Shown in pieces: positions 1 to 6,474 of a DNA stretch of 8,684 nucleotides (positions are counted from its first letter, which is position 1; each line of letters begins with the position of its first letter). The notes below the pieces were generated by a model that was not told the DNA's origin, did not search any database, and saw only the letters and a list, made by a program, of their open reading frames with translations. Location: the NCBI GenBank assembly GCA_009787675.1, contig WQSU01000098.1:1-8684 (forward strand), written 5' to 3'. The stretch is from Lentimicrobiaceae bacterium. Its GTDB lineage: Bacteria; Bacteroidota; Bacteroidia; Bacteroidales; WCHB1-69. A program made the translations under genes and the position numbers.

Positions 1-404
1 AATTAGTAAATATTTGTTTCAGTGGCGAATACACCAAGGAAGAAGTAAAGAAAATATTGGTAGGAAAAGGTGGCTACGTGGGCTATTTCGGCATAAACGA
101 CGCCTATCAAATAGAAAAAGACGCAGAAGCAGGCAACGAAAAAGCCCAACTCATTCAAAATGCAATGGCATATCAGGTGGCAAAAGCTGTTGGAGAAGCC
201 GCTGTAGTGTTGAAAGGCAAGGTGGACGCCGTGCTGCTAACCGGCGGCATTGCTTACGGAAAACCGATTGTGAATGAAATTACTAGTTACATTGATTGGA
301 TTGCTCCGGTGAAGGTATATCCTGGTGAAGACGAAATGAGAGCGCTGGCGTTTAATGCTTTGATGATTTTGAATGGAGAAACAGAGCCCAAAAACTACGA
401 ATAA
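1..404 (+). CDS. buk: Butyrate kinase, C-terminal part (gene begins before the window)
   Basis: The enzyme interconverts butyryl phosphate plus ADP with butyrate plus ATP in the cytoplasm; relatives also take branched-chain acyl phosphates. It belongs to the acetate kinase/ASKHA fold. Reading in frame from base 3 gives about 133 codons to the TAA at 402-404, roughly the last third of a ~355-residue enzyme. Visible family landmarks are CFSGEYTKEEV, then VGKGGYVGYFGINDA, an AMAYQVAKAVGEAAVVLKGK helix, the nucleotide-site segment VDAVLLTGGIAYGK, and a terminal VYPGEDEMRALAFNALMILNG. No in-frame stop precedes it, so the start lies upstream of the window, and ATG/TTG codons inside are not starts. 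NAD kinase follows after 6 nt, so the two are probably cotranscribed. A phosphate butyryltransferase gene would be expected upstream but cannot be seen. The identification is strong; the physiological substrate is inferred. Confidence 0.93.
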   Translation, partial: LVNICFSGEYTKEEVKKILVGKGGYVGYFGINDAYQIEKDAEAGNEKAQLIQNAMAYQVAKAVGEAAVVLKGKVDAVLLTGGIAYGKPIVNEITSYIDWIAPVKVYPGEDEMRALAFNALMILNGETEPKNYE

Positions 405-410
405 CCTCGC

Positions 411-1319
411 ATGAAAATTGCCGTCTTTTACAGAAAACATAGCGAAAACGATAAAACATTTATTGTTACTGCGTTACAATATCTTTTGGAAAAAGGTGTG
501 CAATTGGTAGTGCATCATCAGTTAGCGCAAAAACCTTATTTCGAGAAAATTATTACAAACTGCCCAATCTTCTCCACCCACGAAGATTTAATGCAGATTC
601 CCAACATCGACTTTTTCTTTTCGTTTGGCGGCGACGGCTCTTTTATTGCCTCCGTAAAATTAGTAGGCAATTTGAATATCCCCATGGTGGGCATCAACAC
701 CGGACGTATCGGTTTTTTAACAACAATTACGAAAAAGAATTTCGAACAACAGTTTCAAATGCTTTGTGAACAACGTTTTATCATTGAAAAAAGAAAACTT
801 TTGCATTTGGATAGCGACCACACTTTGCCTTTGGAAAACTATTTTGCTTTGAACGACATCACTGTGCGCATCACCGATGAGGATTCAATGTGCGAGATCG
901 AGATTTGGGTGAATGAAAGTCATGTAAATACTTATTGGTCAGATGGTTTAATTATTGCCACGGCAACAGGTTCAACGGCATATTCGTTAAGTTGCGGTGG
1001 TTCTATAATCCACCCCACCTCACACGTGAACATCATCACCCCCATTGCCTCACACACGCTGAATATTAGACCCATTATCGTGAATGCGGATGACGAAATA
1101 AAGGTGAAAGTGCACAGCCGAAGAAAAGATAAATTTTCATTAGCTATAGATAATGAGCGCATCATCGTTCCCACTGCAGCTACTTTAACCATTAAAAAAG
1201 AAAACTTTGAAATCAACATGGTGCGTTTTCACAATACCGACTTTTTCTCTGTCATTCATGAAAAACTACTTTGGGGCATTGATTTAAGAAACACTACGAT
1301 TCAACAATTATTCAAATGA
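411..1319 (+). CDS. nadK: NAD kinase (ATP-NAD kinase)
   Basis: It phosphorylates NAD to NADP in the cytoplasm and is usually essential. The product is 302 residues, close to the usual ~290-300. The N-terminal Rossmann-like domain ends in the diagnostic loop FGGDGS at residues 72-77 (Asp75 is the expected catalytic Asp; many homologues have GGDGT), followed by PMVGINTGRIGFLT (91-104). The NE/D motif is present as ALND (146-149). The NAD-binding segment SDGLIIATATGSTAYSLSCGG spans residues 177-197; Ala replaces the more usual Pro before TGSTAYS. The tail has the EKLLWGIDLRN ending I associate with Bacteroidota NAD kinases. The ATG at 411 lies 6 nt after the butyrate kinase stop and gives a normal N-terminus (MKIAVFYRK). 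Its TGA overlaps the next gene's ATG in an ATGA, suggesting translational coupling. Confidence 0.95.
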   Translation: MKIAVFYRKHSENDKTFIVTALQYLLEKGVQLVVHHQLAQKPYFEKIITNCPIFSTHEDLMQIPNIDFFFSFGGDGSFIASVKLVGNLNIPMVGINTGRIGFLTTITKKNFEQQFQMLCEQRFIIEKRKLLHLDSDHTLPLENYFALNDITVRITDEDSMCEIEIWVNESHVNTYWSDGLIIATATGSTAYSLSCGGSIIHPTSHVNIITPIASHTLNIRPIIVNADDEIKVKVHSRRKDKFSLAIDNERIIVPTAATLTIKKENFEINMVRFHNTDFFSVIHEKLLWGIDLRNTTIQQLFK

Positions 1320-2731
1320 AATTTACCTATTTTCTACTATTTCTCTGCCTTAGTTTTAACACTTTTTCACAGTCTCAAGACACCATCCATAAAAAACACA
1401 GTAAGTTCAAGGCATTCTTTTCATTAAACGATACCGATACCATCAGAACTCGCACCTCAATTAGTAGTGAGCATTTTCCGGACAAGAAGAAAAATTGGGA
1501 TTTGAATTGGGGCGGTTTAGTAAGTTTAGATATTTTTTGGGATACCCGAAAACCTGTAGAATCAAGAGACGGAGGAATTTATCTATACCCTGCTGATGTT
1601 TTTTATGATAAAAACGGAAATGATATTCATGCCCGTTCTTCTTTCAACTTTGTGGCAATGAATACGCGTCTAAATTTAAAAATACAGGCGCCAGAAGCGC
1701 TGGGCGCAAAAATATCGGGGATGGTTGAAGGCTGGTTCATGGGTATTTCCAATGCCGATATGAACGGTTTTGCTCTGCGCCACGCTTTTATCAAGATAGA
1801 TTGGAAAACCACGCAACTGCTGATGGGGCAAACTTGGCATCCGCTCTTTACCGAACGAATGTTTGCCTTTACGGTGGCAGGCAGTGCGGGTGCGCCATTC
1901 CAACCTTTTTCGCGTGCTCCGCAAATAAGAGTAACGCAAAAGTTTGTACAAAACAATTACTTACTGTTTTACCTCAATGCCCAGCGCGATTTAATGACCA
2001 CCGGCATTCAGGGCGCTTCAACAGAATATCTCCGCCAAAGCATGATGCCGGAAATGGGCTTACAATATATCTTCGATACCCAAAAGAAAGATAAAGACAA
2101 TAATTCAACACACCTGATTTACACAGGTTTAGGTTTCAACTTCAAAAGAATAGTTCCAAGATTGATGACTGCCGACACAGTGCTAACTAAAAAAGGATTA
2201 AACAGTTACTCTGGCATCGCCTTTTTTCAATACGAGCACCTCATAAAAAAACAACTCAAAGCAGGTTTTAAACTCAAAGCCGCATTCATACAAAACAGTT
2301 TCGACTATTTGATGATGGGCGGCTACGCCATAAAGGAATATGACGCCAGCGCATCTTTAGATTTTAACAAAAATTATGATTACACCAACTTGAATACCCT
2401 TTCTTTTTGGGGCGACATTTATCTCAACTACCGTTCATGGGAGTTTGGTTTATTTGGTGGATATTGTAAAAACTTGGGCGCTTTCAGTGCGGTGCAGGCT
2501 TCGGCAAACCCACGTTCATACTACGCTCGCGCCTCCAATATTGATTTTTTGTACAGATTGAGCGCCCGAGTGAAATACACTGCCAATAAATTGCAGTTTT
2601 GCATAGAGCCGGAATATACATCGGCTGTTTACGGCACATCTTTAACTTCCAAAGGCAGAGTGAATAACGATACACTAACGCACTGGGTTCATAATTTGAG
2701 GGTGTTGGTTTCAACGGTGTTGTATTTTTAG
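1316..2731 (+). CDS. Outer-membrane beta-barrel protein, porin-like (possibly DcaP-like)
   Basis: The product is 471 residues. It starts with a clear signal peptide (MKFTYFLLFLCLSFNTFS, likely cleaved near residues 18-20), then has a polar linker of about 35 residues. From about residue 60 on it shows alternating hydrophobic/aromatic beta-strands (NWGGLVSLDIFWDTR, RLNLKIQAP, SGMVEGWFMG, IKIDWKTTQLLMGQTWHPLF, RAPQIRVTQKF) and ends in LVSTVLYF; a terminal Phe is the classic BAM recognition signal for outer-membrane barrels. The segment about a 'GQTWHP' strand followed by a PFQPFSRAPQIR loop resembles DcaP-like and related Bacteroidota porins. The substrate cannot be told from sequence. The ATG overlaps the nadK stop by 4 nt, so it probably depends on translation of nadK and shares its transcript, an unusual partner for a soluble kinase. 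The barrel and localisation are well supported; the family name is tentative. Confidence 0.8.
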   Translation: MKFTYFLLFLCLSFNTFSQSQDTIHKKHSKFKAFFSLNDTDTIRTRTSISSEHFPDKKKNWDLNWGGLVSLDIFWDTRKPVESRDGGIYLYPADVFYDKNGNDIHARSSFNFVAMNTRLNLKIQAPEALGAKISGMVEGWFMGISNADMNGFALRHAFIKIDWKTTQLLMGQTWHPLFTERMFAFTVAGSAGAPFQPFSRAPQIRVTQKFVQNNYLLFYLNAQRDLMTTGIQGASTEYLRQSMMPEMGLQYIFDTQKKDKDNNSTHLIYTGLGFNFKRIVPRLMTADTVLTKKGLNSYSGIAFFQYEHLIKKQLKAGFKLKAAFIQNSFDYLMMGGYAIKEYDASASLDFNKNYDYTNLNTLSFWGDIYLNYRSWEFGLFGGYCKNLGAFSAVQASANPRSYYARASNIDFLYRLSARVKYTANKLQFCIEPEYTSAVYGTSLTSKGRVNNDTLTHWVHNLRVLVSTVLYF

Positions 2732-2780
2732 GTGATTGAGGTATCTTTTCAACTTTCGTACTTTTTGCTTTTGCGTTTTC

Positions 2781-3191
2781 TTAACTATGCACCCGCAGTA
2801 CCATCCCATCAAATTTTGTATAATATTGTCTTAAAGAATATTTTGAGGGTCCCATAAGTACACTACCGTCCAAAATATTATAAAGTGAACCGCATTTTTG
2901 GCATTTTAAAGTAATACCGTTTTCTACCCAAATCCAGGAATCAGGGTCTTCCCAATCGTGCGGGCAAGCTCTGTCGAAAGCGCTAAATTCCCAATCTGAA
3001 ATCCTAAATATCACAATGCCACTTACCCCGCCACTCACATACTCATGTCCTCCAATATAGTTCAAATTCAAATAAGAAACCTCGTTAGGATAAATCTTAA
3101 AATCAACTCTAACATGGGGAATGGGATTATTATTCCGCTCACAACCTACAGATAGACAGAAAATCAAGAAAAAAATAATAAAACGTTTCAA
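2781..3191 (-). CDS. Rieske-like small lipoprotein with a Cys replacing the last His ligand
   Basis: The product is 136 residues. The N-terminus is a lipoprotein signal: MKRFIIFFLIFCLSVGC with the lipidated Cys at residue 17, followed by ERNNN, so it is probably membrane-anchored on the periplasmic or outer side. The rest resembles a compact Rieske [2Fe-2S] domain: GIVIFRISDWEFSAFDRACPHD supplies C76-P-H78, and LKCQKCGSLYNILDGS supplies C97-x-x-C100, followed by GPSKYSLRQY, the usual cluster-proximal tail. Canonical Rieske proteins use C-x-H...C-x2-H; here the final His is Cys100. It may hold an altered metal site or none. The start must be TTG (3191-3189): an in-frame TAA lies 10 codons upstream with no ATG or GTG between, and the signal peptide begins right after the TTG. 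It is downstream of clpX on the same strand (82 nt gap), convergent with the porin gene. No function is claimed. Confidence 0.72.
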   Translation of the reverse strand: MKRFIIFFLIFCLSVGCERNNNPIPHVRVDFKIYPNEVSYLNLNYIGGHEYVSGGVSGIVIFRISDWEFSAFDRACPHDWEDPDSWIWVENGITLKCQKCGSLYNILDGSVLMGPSKYSLRQYYTKFDGMVLRVHS

Positions 3192-3247
3192 TATTTTAAA
3201 GTTAATAGGTGTATAGGTTTAATTGCTTTATAACTTTTTGTTTTTAA

Positions 3248-3282
3248 AGTTCTTAATTATTAATTTGTAATTCTCAATTCTC
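3248..3282. repeat. Heptamer array, AATT every 7 bp, at the clpX 3' end
   Basis: Five consecutive 7-bp units start at 3248, 3255, 3262, 3269 and 3276. The last two are identical (AATTCTC), the units at 3262 and 3255 are AATTTGT and AATTATT, and the first is the diverged AGTTCTT. The clpX stop codon (3276-3274 on the minus strand) falls inside the array, so the last residues of ClpX are encoded by it. The same spacing recurs near 4498, 4998 and 6989 in this window. Confidence 0.6.
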
Positions 3283-4488
3283 CCCCATCTGCCCCCTTGC
3301 ATAGCTTTCATCAATTTCAATTCTTTTCTTTTCAGAAGATGGGAATTCGTACATGGCGTTGGTCATAATTCGTTCCATAATAGAGCGTAACCCGCGAGCG
3401 CCTAATTTTAGTTCAATCGTTTTATTAACCACATAATCAATAGCATTTTCAGAAAATGACAATTGAATTCCATCGAAAATAAATAAACGTTCATATTGTT
3501 TAATTAGTGCATTTTTAGGTTCTAATAAAATGCGTTTGAGCGCTTCTTTATTTAATGAAGATAAATAGGTAATCATAGGGAAACGTCCGCAAAGTTCGGG
3601 AATCAAGCCGAACATTTTCAGGTCTTGGGCGGTAATATACTGCATCATGTTGGTTTTGTCCAACACCCTGTTTTCCTGATTGTATCCAATGCGGTTGGTG
3701 TTTAGTCTTTCAGCAATAATCTTATCCATTTGGTTAAACGCTCCGCTGGCAATGAAAAGGATGTTTTGCGTATTCACTACAATAAACTTTTGTTCGGGGT
3801 GTTTTCTACCGCCTTCCGGAGGCACGTTCACCTTTGTACCTTCCAACAATTTCAACATTGCCTGTTGCACGCCTTCACCGGAGACATCACGTGTAATGGA
3901 CGGATTATCGGCGCCTTTACGCGCAATCTTGTCAATTTCATCAATAAACACGATGCCGCGTTCGGCTTTTTCCACATCGTAGTTGGCGGCTTGCAGCAAG
4001 CGAGAGAGAATGCTCTCCACATCTTCGCCCACATAGCCGGCTTCGGTAAAAACAGTGGCGTCGGCAATACAAAACGGCACATCCAATAAACGCGCAATCG
4101 TTCGGGCAATAAGCGTTTTTCCTGTTCCAGTTTCACCCACCAAAATGATATTCGATTTTTCAATCTCTACATCATTATTGTCGTTAGCAGCGTGAAGTAA
4201 GCGCTTGTAATGATTATATACCGCTACAGAGATCACCTTTTTGGCTTCATCCTGCCCAATGACATACTCGTCTAATTTCTCTTTAATTTCAACCGGCTTC
4301 AACAATTTGAATTTCAGTTCACTTTTTTTTCTCGTTTTTCCATTTTGAGCACGATAATCCTGCAAGATTTCGCCCACAGCATCAGAGCAATCTTCGCAAA
4401 TCACACCAGTAATTCCGTTGATATGAAACTCATTCCCTTTGATAGGTTTTCCACAAAATGAGCAGTTTATGGTGGTAGACTTTGGCAT
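3274..4488 (-). CDS. clpX: ATP-dependent Clp protease ATP-binding subunit ClpX
   Basis: ClpX is a hexameric AAA+ unfoldase that recognises tagged or damaged proteins and feeds them to ClpP in the cytoplasm. The product is 404 residues, near the usual ~410-425. The N-terminal zinc-binding domain has Cys9, Cys12, Cys31 and Cys34. Walker A is GETGTGKT (118-125), the substrate-gripping pore loop is GYVG (151-154), Walker B is IVFIDEID (179-186), the RKH loop is at 228-230, and the arginine-finger segment is GLIPELCGRFP (294-304). The sensor-2 motif GARGLRSIMERIM is near the C-terminus. The ClpP-contacting IGF tripeptide appears as IGY (267-269). The more usual GGAF after sensor 1 reads SGAF here. 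The ATG at 4486-4488 gives the standard MPKS..CSFCGK start. clpP, often next to clpX, is not in the window; the upstream neighbour is divergent. Short heptamer repeats flank the gene on both sides. Confidence 0.97.
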   Translation of the reverse strand: MPKSTTINCSFCGKPIKGNEFHINGITGVICEDCSDAVGEILQDYRAQNGKTRKKSELKFKLLKPVEIKEKLDEYVIGQDEAKKVISVAVYNHYKRLLHAANDNNDVEIEKSNIILVGETGTGKTLIARTIARLLDVPFCIADATVFTEAGYVGEDVESILSRLLQAANYDVEKAERGIVFIDEIDKIARKGADNPSITRDVSGEGVQQAMLKLLEGTKVNVPPEGGRKHPEQKFIVVNTQNILFIASGAFNQMDKIIAERLNTNRIGYNQENRVLDKTNMMQYITAQDLKMFGLIPELCGRFPMITYLSSLNKEALKRILLEPKNALIKQYERLFIFDGIQLSFSENAIDYVVNKTIELKLGARGLRSIMERIMTNAMYEFPSSEKKRIEIDESYARGQMGEN

Positions 4489-4497
4489 TTTTTTAGT

Positions 4498-4511
4498 AAT
4501 TTATAATTAAT
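4498..4511. repeat. Two AATT-type heptamers upstream of clpX
   Basis: AATTTAT (4498-4504) and AATTAAT (4505-4511) lie 9-23 nt upstream of the clpX start codon, with the same 7-bp AATT spacing as the array at the clpX 3' end. Only two units are clear, so chance in AT-rich DNA is possible. Confidence 0.35.
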
Positions 4512-4515
4512 TATT

Positions 4516-4531
4516 GTTGACTTCAGTCAAC
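4516..4531. promoter_or_regulatory. Inverted repeat between clpX and the divergent aminotransferase remnant
   Basis: GTTGACTTCAGTCAAC has perfect 7-bp arms (4516-4522 and 4525-4531) around a 2-bp centre. It lies 28 nt upstream of the clpX start and about 97 nt upstream of the likely aminotransferase start. The tiny centre suits a dimeric regulator's operator better than an RNA hairpin, and no T-run follows on either strand. Read on the minus strand it includes TTGACT, with TATAAA 19 bp downstream, a loose promoter-like arrangement for clpX. The symmetry is seen directly; the role is inferred. Confidence 0.4.
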
Positions 4532-4598
4532 GGAGTTTGAACCTTGTAATATTTTGTGCGCGAAAATATCAAAAAAGAAATAATTTCAAAATTTCCTG

Positions 4599-4606
4599 TA
4601 ATTTCG
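4599..4606 (+). promoter_or_regulatory. Possible Bacteroidota -7 box for the aminotransferase
   Basis: TAATTTCG matches the Bacteroidota -7 consensus TAnnTTTG at all but one fixed position and is followed by CACC, a plausible transcription start about 20 nt before the ATG at 4628. No convincing TTG -33 element sits at the expected distance upstream, so the call is weak. Confidence 0.3.
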
Positions 4607-4627
4607 CACCCTTTTTATAAACAGTTT

Positions 4628-5006
4628 ATGGAATATATTGCTACTCGTGTTGCTACTATGGCAGAATCGGAAACGCTGGCTATGACACGCATTGCGTGCG
4701 AATTGAAAGAAGCCGGAAAAGATGTAATCAGTTTAAGTATAGGAGAACCAGACTTTAACACGCCGGAAGAGATTATGGATTTTGGAAAGTTAGCGATCGA
4801 CGAAAACTACTCTCACTATTCGCCTGTACCGGGTAATTTAGATTTGCGCAAAGCTATCTGTATAAAGTTTGAACGTGACAACGGTACAGGGCGTAGCATT
4901 CGGAGACGATAACTGCATCCGTCTGTCTTACGCCACCGATGAAAAAGCATTGGTAAAAGCATGCCGCAGAATTAATGAAGCGGTGGAAAAAATAAATAGT
5001 GATTAG
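4628..5006 (+). pseudogene. Class I aminotransferase (aspartate aminotransferase type) with an internal, frame-shifting deletion
   Basis: Intact relatives are PLP enzymes of ~395-400 residues that transaminate aspartate or other amino acids. Here only the two ends remain. From ATG 4628 to about 4885 (86 codons) the reading gives MEYIATRVATMAESETLAM, then DVISLSIGEPDFNTP, the NYSHYSPVPG motif and LRKAICIKFERDNG, a good N-terminus. The C-terminus is in another frame: about 43 codons from ~4875 to TAG 5004-5006 contain VQGVAFGDDNCIRLSYAT and ACRRINEAVEKI. In the N-terminal frame translation stops at TAA 4910-4912. About 265 codons are absent, including the region that would hold the PLP lysine and most substrate contacts, so no active enzyme is possible. 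The junction bases 4875-4885 make sense in both halves. A GTG at 4556 extends the frame, but ATG 4628 fits the family start. It may be a true deletion or a collapsed assembly. Exact substrate class is uncertain. Confidence 0.85.
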
Positions 5007-5018
5007 TGATTAATTGAG
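4991..5018. repeat. Heptamer repeat at the aminotransferase 3' end
   Basis: AGTGATT occurs twice in tandem (4998-5004 and 5005-5011), flanked in the same 7-bp register by AATAAAT (4991) and AATTGAG (5012). The TAG stop of the aminotransferase C-terminal piece (5004-5006) sits in it, much as the clpX stop sits in its own heptamer array. Read on the minus strand the tandem pair is AATCACT twice, matching the AATnnnn pattern seen elsewhere in the window. Confidence 0.5.
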
Positions 5019-5048
5019 AGAATATCTTTCACCTACACACCTATAAAT

Positions 5049-6392
5049 ATGAACAAAATAAAACTAATTATCGCCCGTGAGTATTTAACTCGTGTGAAAA
5101 AGAAGTCGTTTATTATTATGACGATCTTGGCGCCGGTTTTGATGGCGGCGCTTATTATTGTGCCTATGGTAATTACGATGAAAACGATGGAGTCGCATAA
5201 ACAGATGAATGTGTTGGTGATTGATGATAACGATTTTTTTATCAATAAGTTGGATGAAAATGTATCAACAGTGTTTACGTATCGTTCCGGTGAAGTGAAC
5301 GAGTTTAAAAAAGAGCTTTTTACCGGCGGGTATGATGCTATTTTGCACATCATTAAAGGAAACTCCGCCTTGAGAGCCAACCTGTATTTTGACAAAGATC
5401 CACCCTCACGTTTTGTTCCAAATTTGGAAAGTCAGTTAGATAAGCAGTTGTTCGACAAGTTATTAATGGACACATTCAACATACGTCCTCAGCAGTTTGA
5501 AGCCTATAAAGCCACCACCCAAGCACATATTTCGAGTATCAAGATTGATGAGTTTGGCAATGAGAAAAACAGTTTTGCCATGGTGAGTAAAATTGTTGGA
5601 ATGGTCTGTGGTTTAATTATTTATTTTTTCATTTTCATGTGCGCCCAACAAGTGCTTCGCGGCGTATTGGAGGAAAAAACGAACCGCATTATTGAAGTCT
5701 TAATCTCTTCGGTGAAACCCATGCAACTGATGCTGGGGAAAATTGTCGGCGTTGCCATGGTAGGACTTACCCAGTTTGTTTTGTGGGTAGTTTTAACATT
5801 TATTTTGATTCTTGGTGTACAAATTCTCGTCCCCAATTTGCTTTCCGGCGATGCGGGAATGTTGCAAAGCGCCATGCAAACACAAATGCAAGGCACTACA
5901 CTAACTGCTATAGATGCAGAGCAATTATTAACGCAAAATTCACTATTGGAGGAGATTCAAAATTACTTTAATTTTTCTTTTACCACGCTTCTACTCTGCT
6001 TTCTGTTCTACTTTATCTTCGGCTACCTCATTTATGCATCTTTGTATGCAGCAGTAGGTTCCGCCGTGGATACAGAAACCGACTCACAGCAGTTTCTATT
6101 GCCGGTTACCATTCCCTTACTTTTAACAATCATGATGATCATGCCCATTTCGGAAACGCCGAGCGGCTCATTAGCCCTTTGGATGTCTATGATTCCGCTT
6201 ACCTCGCCGGTAGCTATGCTGATTCGTTTGCCCTCAGGTGTACCACTTCATGAATTGCTGATTTCCATGAGTTTGTGCGTTATCTTTTTCTTCTTCTGTG
6301 TGTGGTTGGCGGCAAAAATTTATCGCATTGGAATACTGATGTATGGAAAAAAAACGACATGGAGGGATTTGGGAAAATGGTTAAAGTATTAG
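5049..6392 (+). CDS. ABC-2 type transporter permease, NatB family
   Basis: This is the membrane subunit of an ABC exporter (NatB relatives export Na+ in Bacillus; substrates of most homologues are unknown). The product is 447 residues. An N-terminal cytoplasmic segment (MNKIKLIIAREYLTRVKKKS) leads to TM1 (about 21-44), a large outward-facing domain (about 45-177), then a cluster of five or six hydrophobic segments near 180-203, 230-260, 308-340, 347-368, 372-392 and 402-427. The cytoplasmic coupling segment EEKTNRIIEVLISSVKPMQ (208-226) is the hallmark of the family, and the tail KIYRIGILMYGKK...WLKY is as I know it from Bacteroidota homologues. ATG 5049 is 42 nt after the aminotransferase remnant. 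A partner ATPase gene, usually immediately upstream, is missing from the window. The gene looks intact and converges on prmC. Confidence 0.88.
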   Translation: MNKIKLIIAREYLTRVKKKSFIIMTILAPVLMAALIIVPMVITMKTMESHKQMNVLVIDDNDFFINKLDENVSTVFTYRSGEVNEFKKELFTGGYDAILHIIKGNSALRANLYFDKDPPSRFVPNLESQLDKQLFDKLLMDTFNIRPQQFEAYKATTQAHISSIKIDEFGNEKNSFAMVSKIVGMVCGLIIYFFIFMCAQQVLRGVLEEKTNRIIEVLISSVKPMQLMLGKIVGVAMVGLTQFVLWVVLTFILILGVQILVPNLLSGDAGMLQSAMQTQMQGTTLTAIDAEQLLTQNSLLEEIQNYFNFSFTTLLLCFLFYFIFGYLIYASLYAAVGSAVDTETDSQQFLLPVTIPLLLTIMMIMPISETPSGSLALWMSMIPLTSPVAMLIRLPSGVPLHELLISMSLCVIFFFFCVWLAAKIYRIGILMYGKKTTWRDLGKWLKY

Positions 6393-6393
6393 A

Positions 6394-6428
6394 AATTATA
6401 GATATTTATGCCAAATATAATTATAGAT
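6394..6428. repeat. Short direct repeat in the permease-prmC intergenic gap
   Basis: AATTATAGAT occurs at 6394-6403 and again at 6419-6428, 25 bp apart, in the 82-bp AT-rich gap between the convergent permease and prmC genes. No clear intrinsic terminator was found in this gap. Function unknown; chance is possible at this AT content. Confidence 0.3.
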
Positions 6429-6474
6429 CAGTCCAAAGATGGTACTGTGTAATATAATGTACTTAAATTCCTTA

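Noticed and set aside
2732..2780. Terminator between the convergent porin and lipoprotein genes
   Set aside because: The gap is T-rich but no stem of useful length could be formed by eye.
3730..4089. Long plus-strand open frames antisense to clpX
   Set aside because: They mirror a strongly conserved clpX reading on the minus strand, show no recognisable motif, and have a composition typical of antisense frames.
4556..4627. GTG-initiated N-terminal extension of the aminotransferase
   Set aside because: The extension has no match to the family, runs through a likely promoter element, and ATG 4628 gives a start at the usual place before MAESETLAM.
4628..4912. A functional short protein of 94 residues made from the aminotransferase N-terminus
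   Set aside because: It ends in nine unrelated residues (TGRSIRRR region) created by the frame change, and the true C-terminus follows in another frame; deletion explains everything.
4628..5006. Joining of two different aminotransferase paralogues by homologous recombination
   Set aside because: Homologous exchange would join matching positions; here a position near residue 86 is joined to one near residue 350, out of frame.
5023..5030. TATCTTTC as a -7 promoter element for the permease
   Set aside because: One mismatch to TAnnTTTG, no -33 TTG at the expected spacing, and the sequence abuts a low-complexity heptamer repeat.
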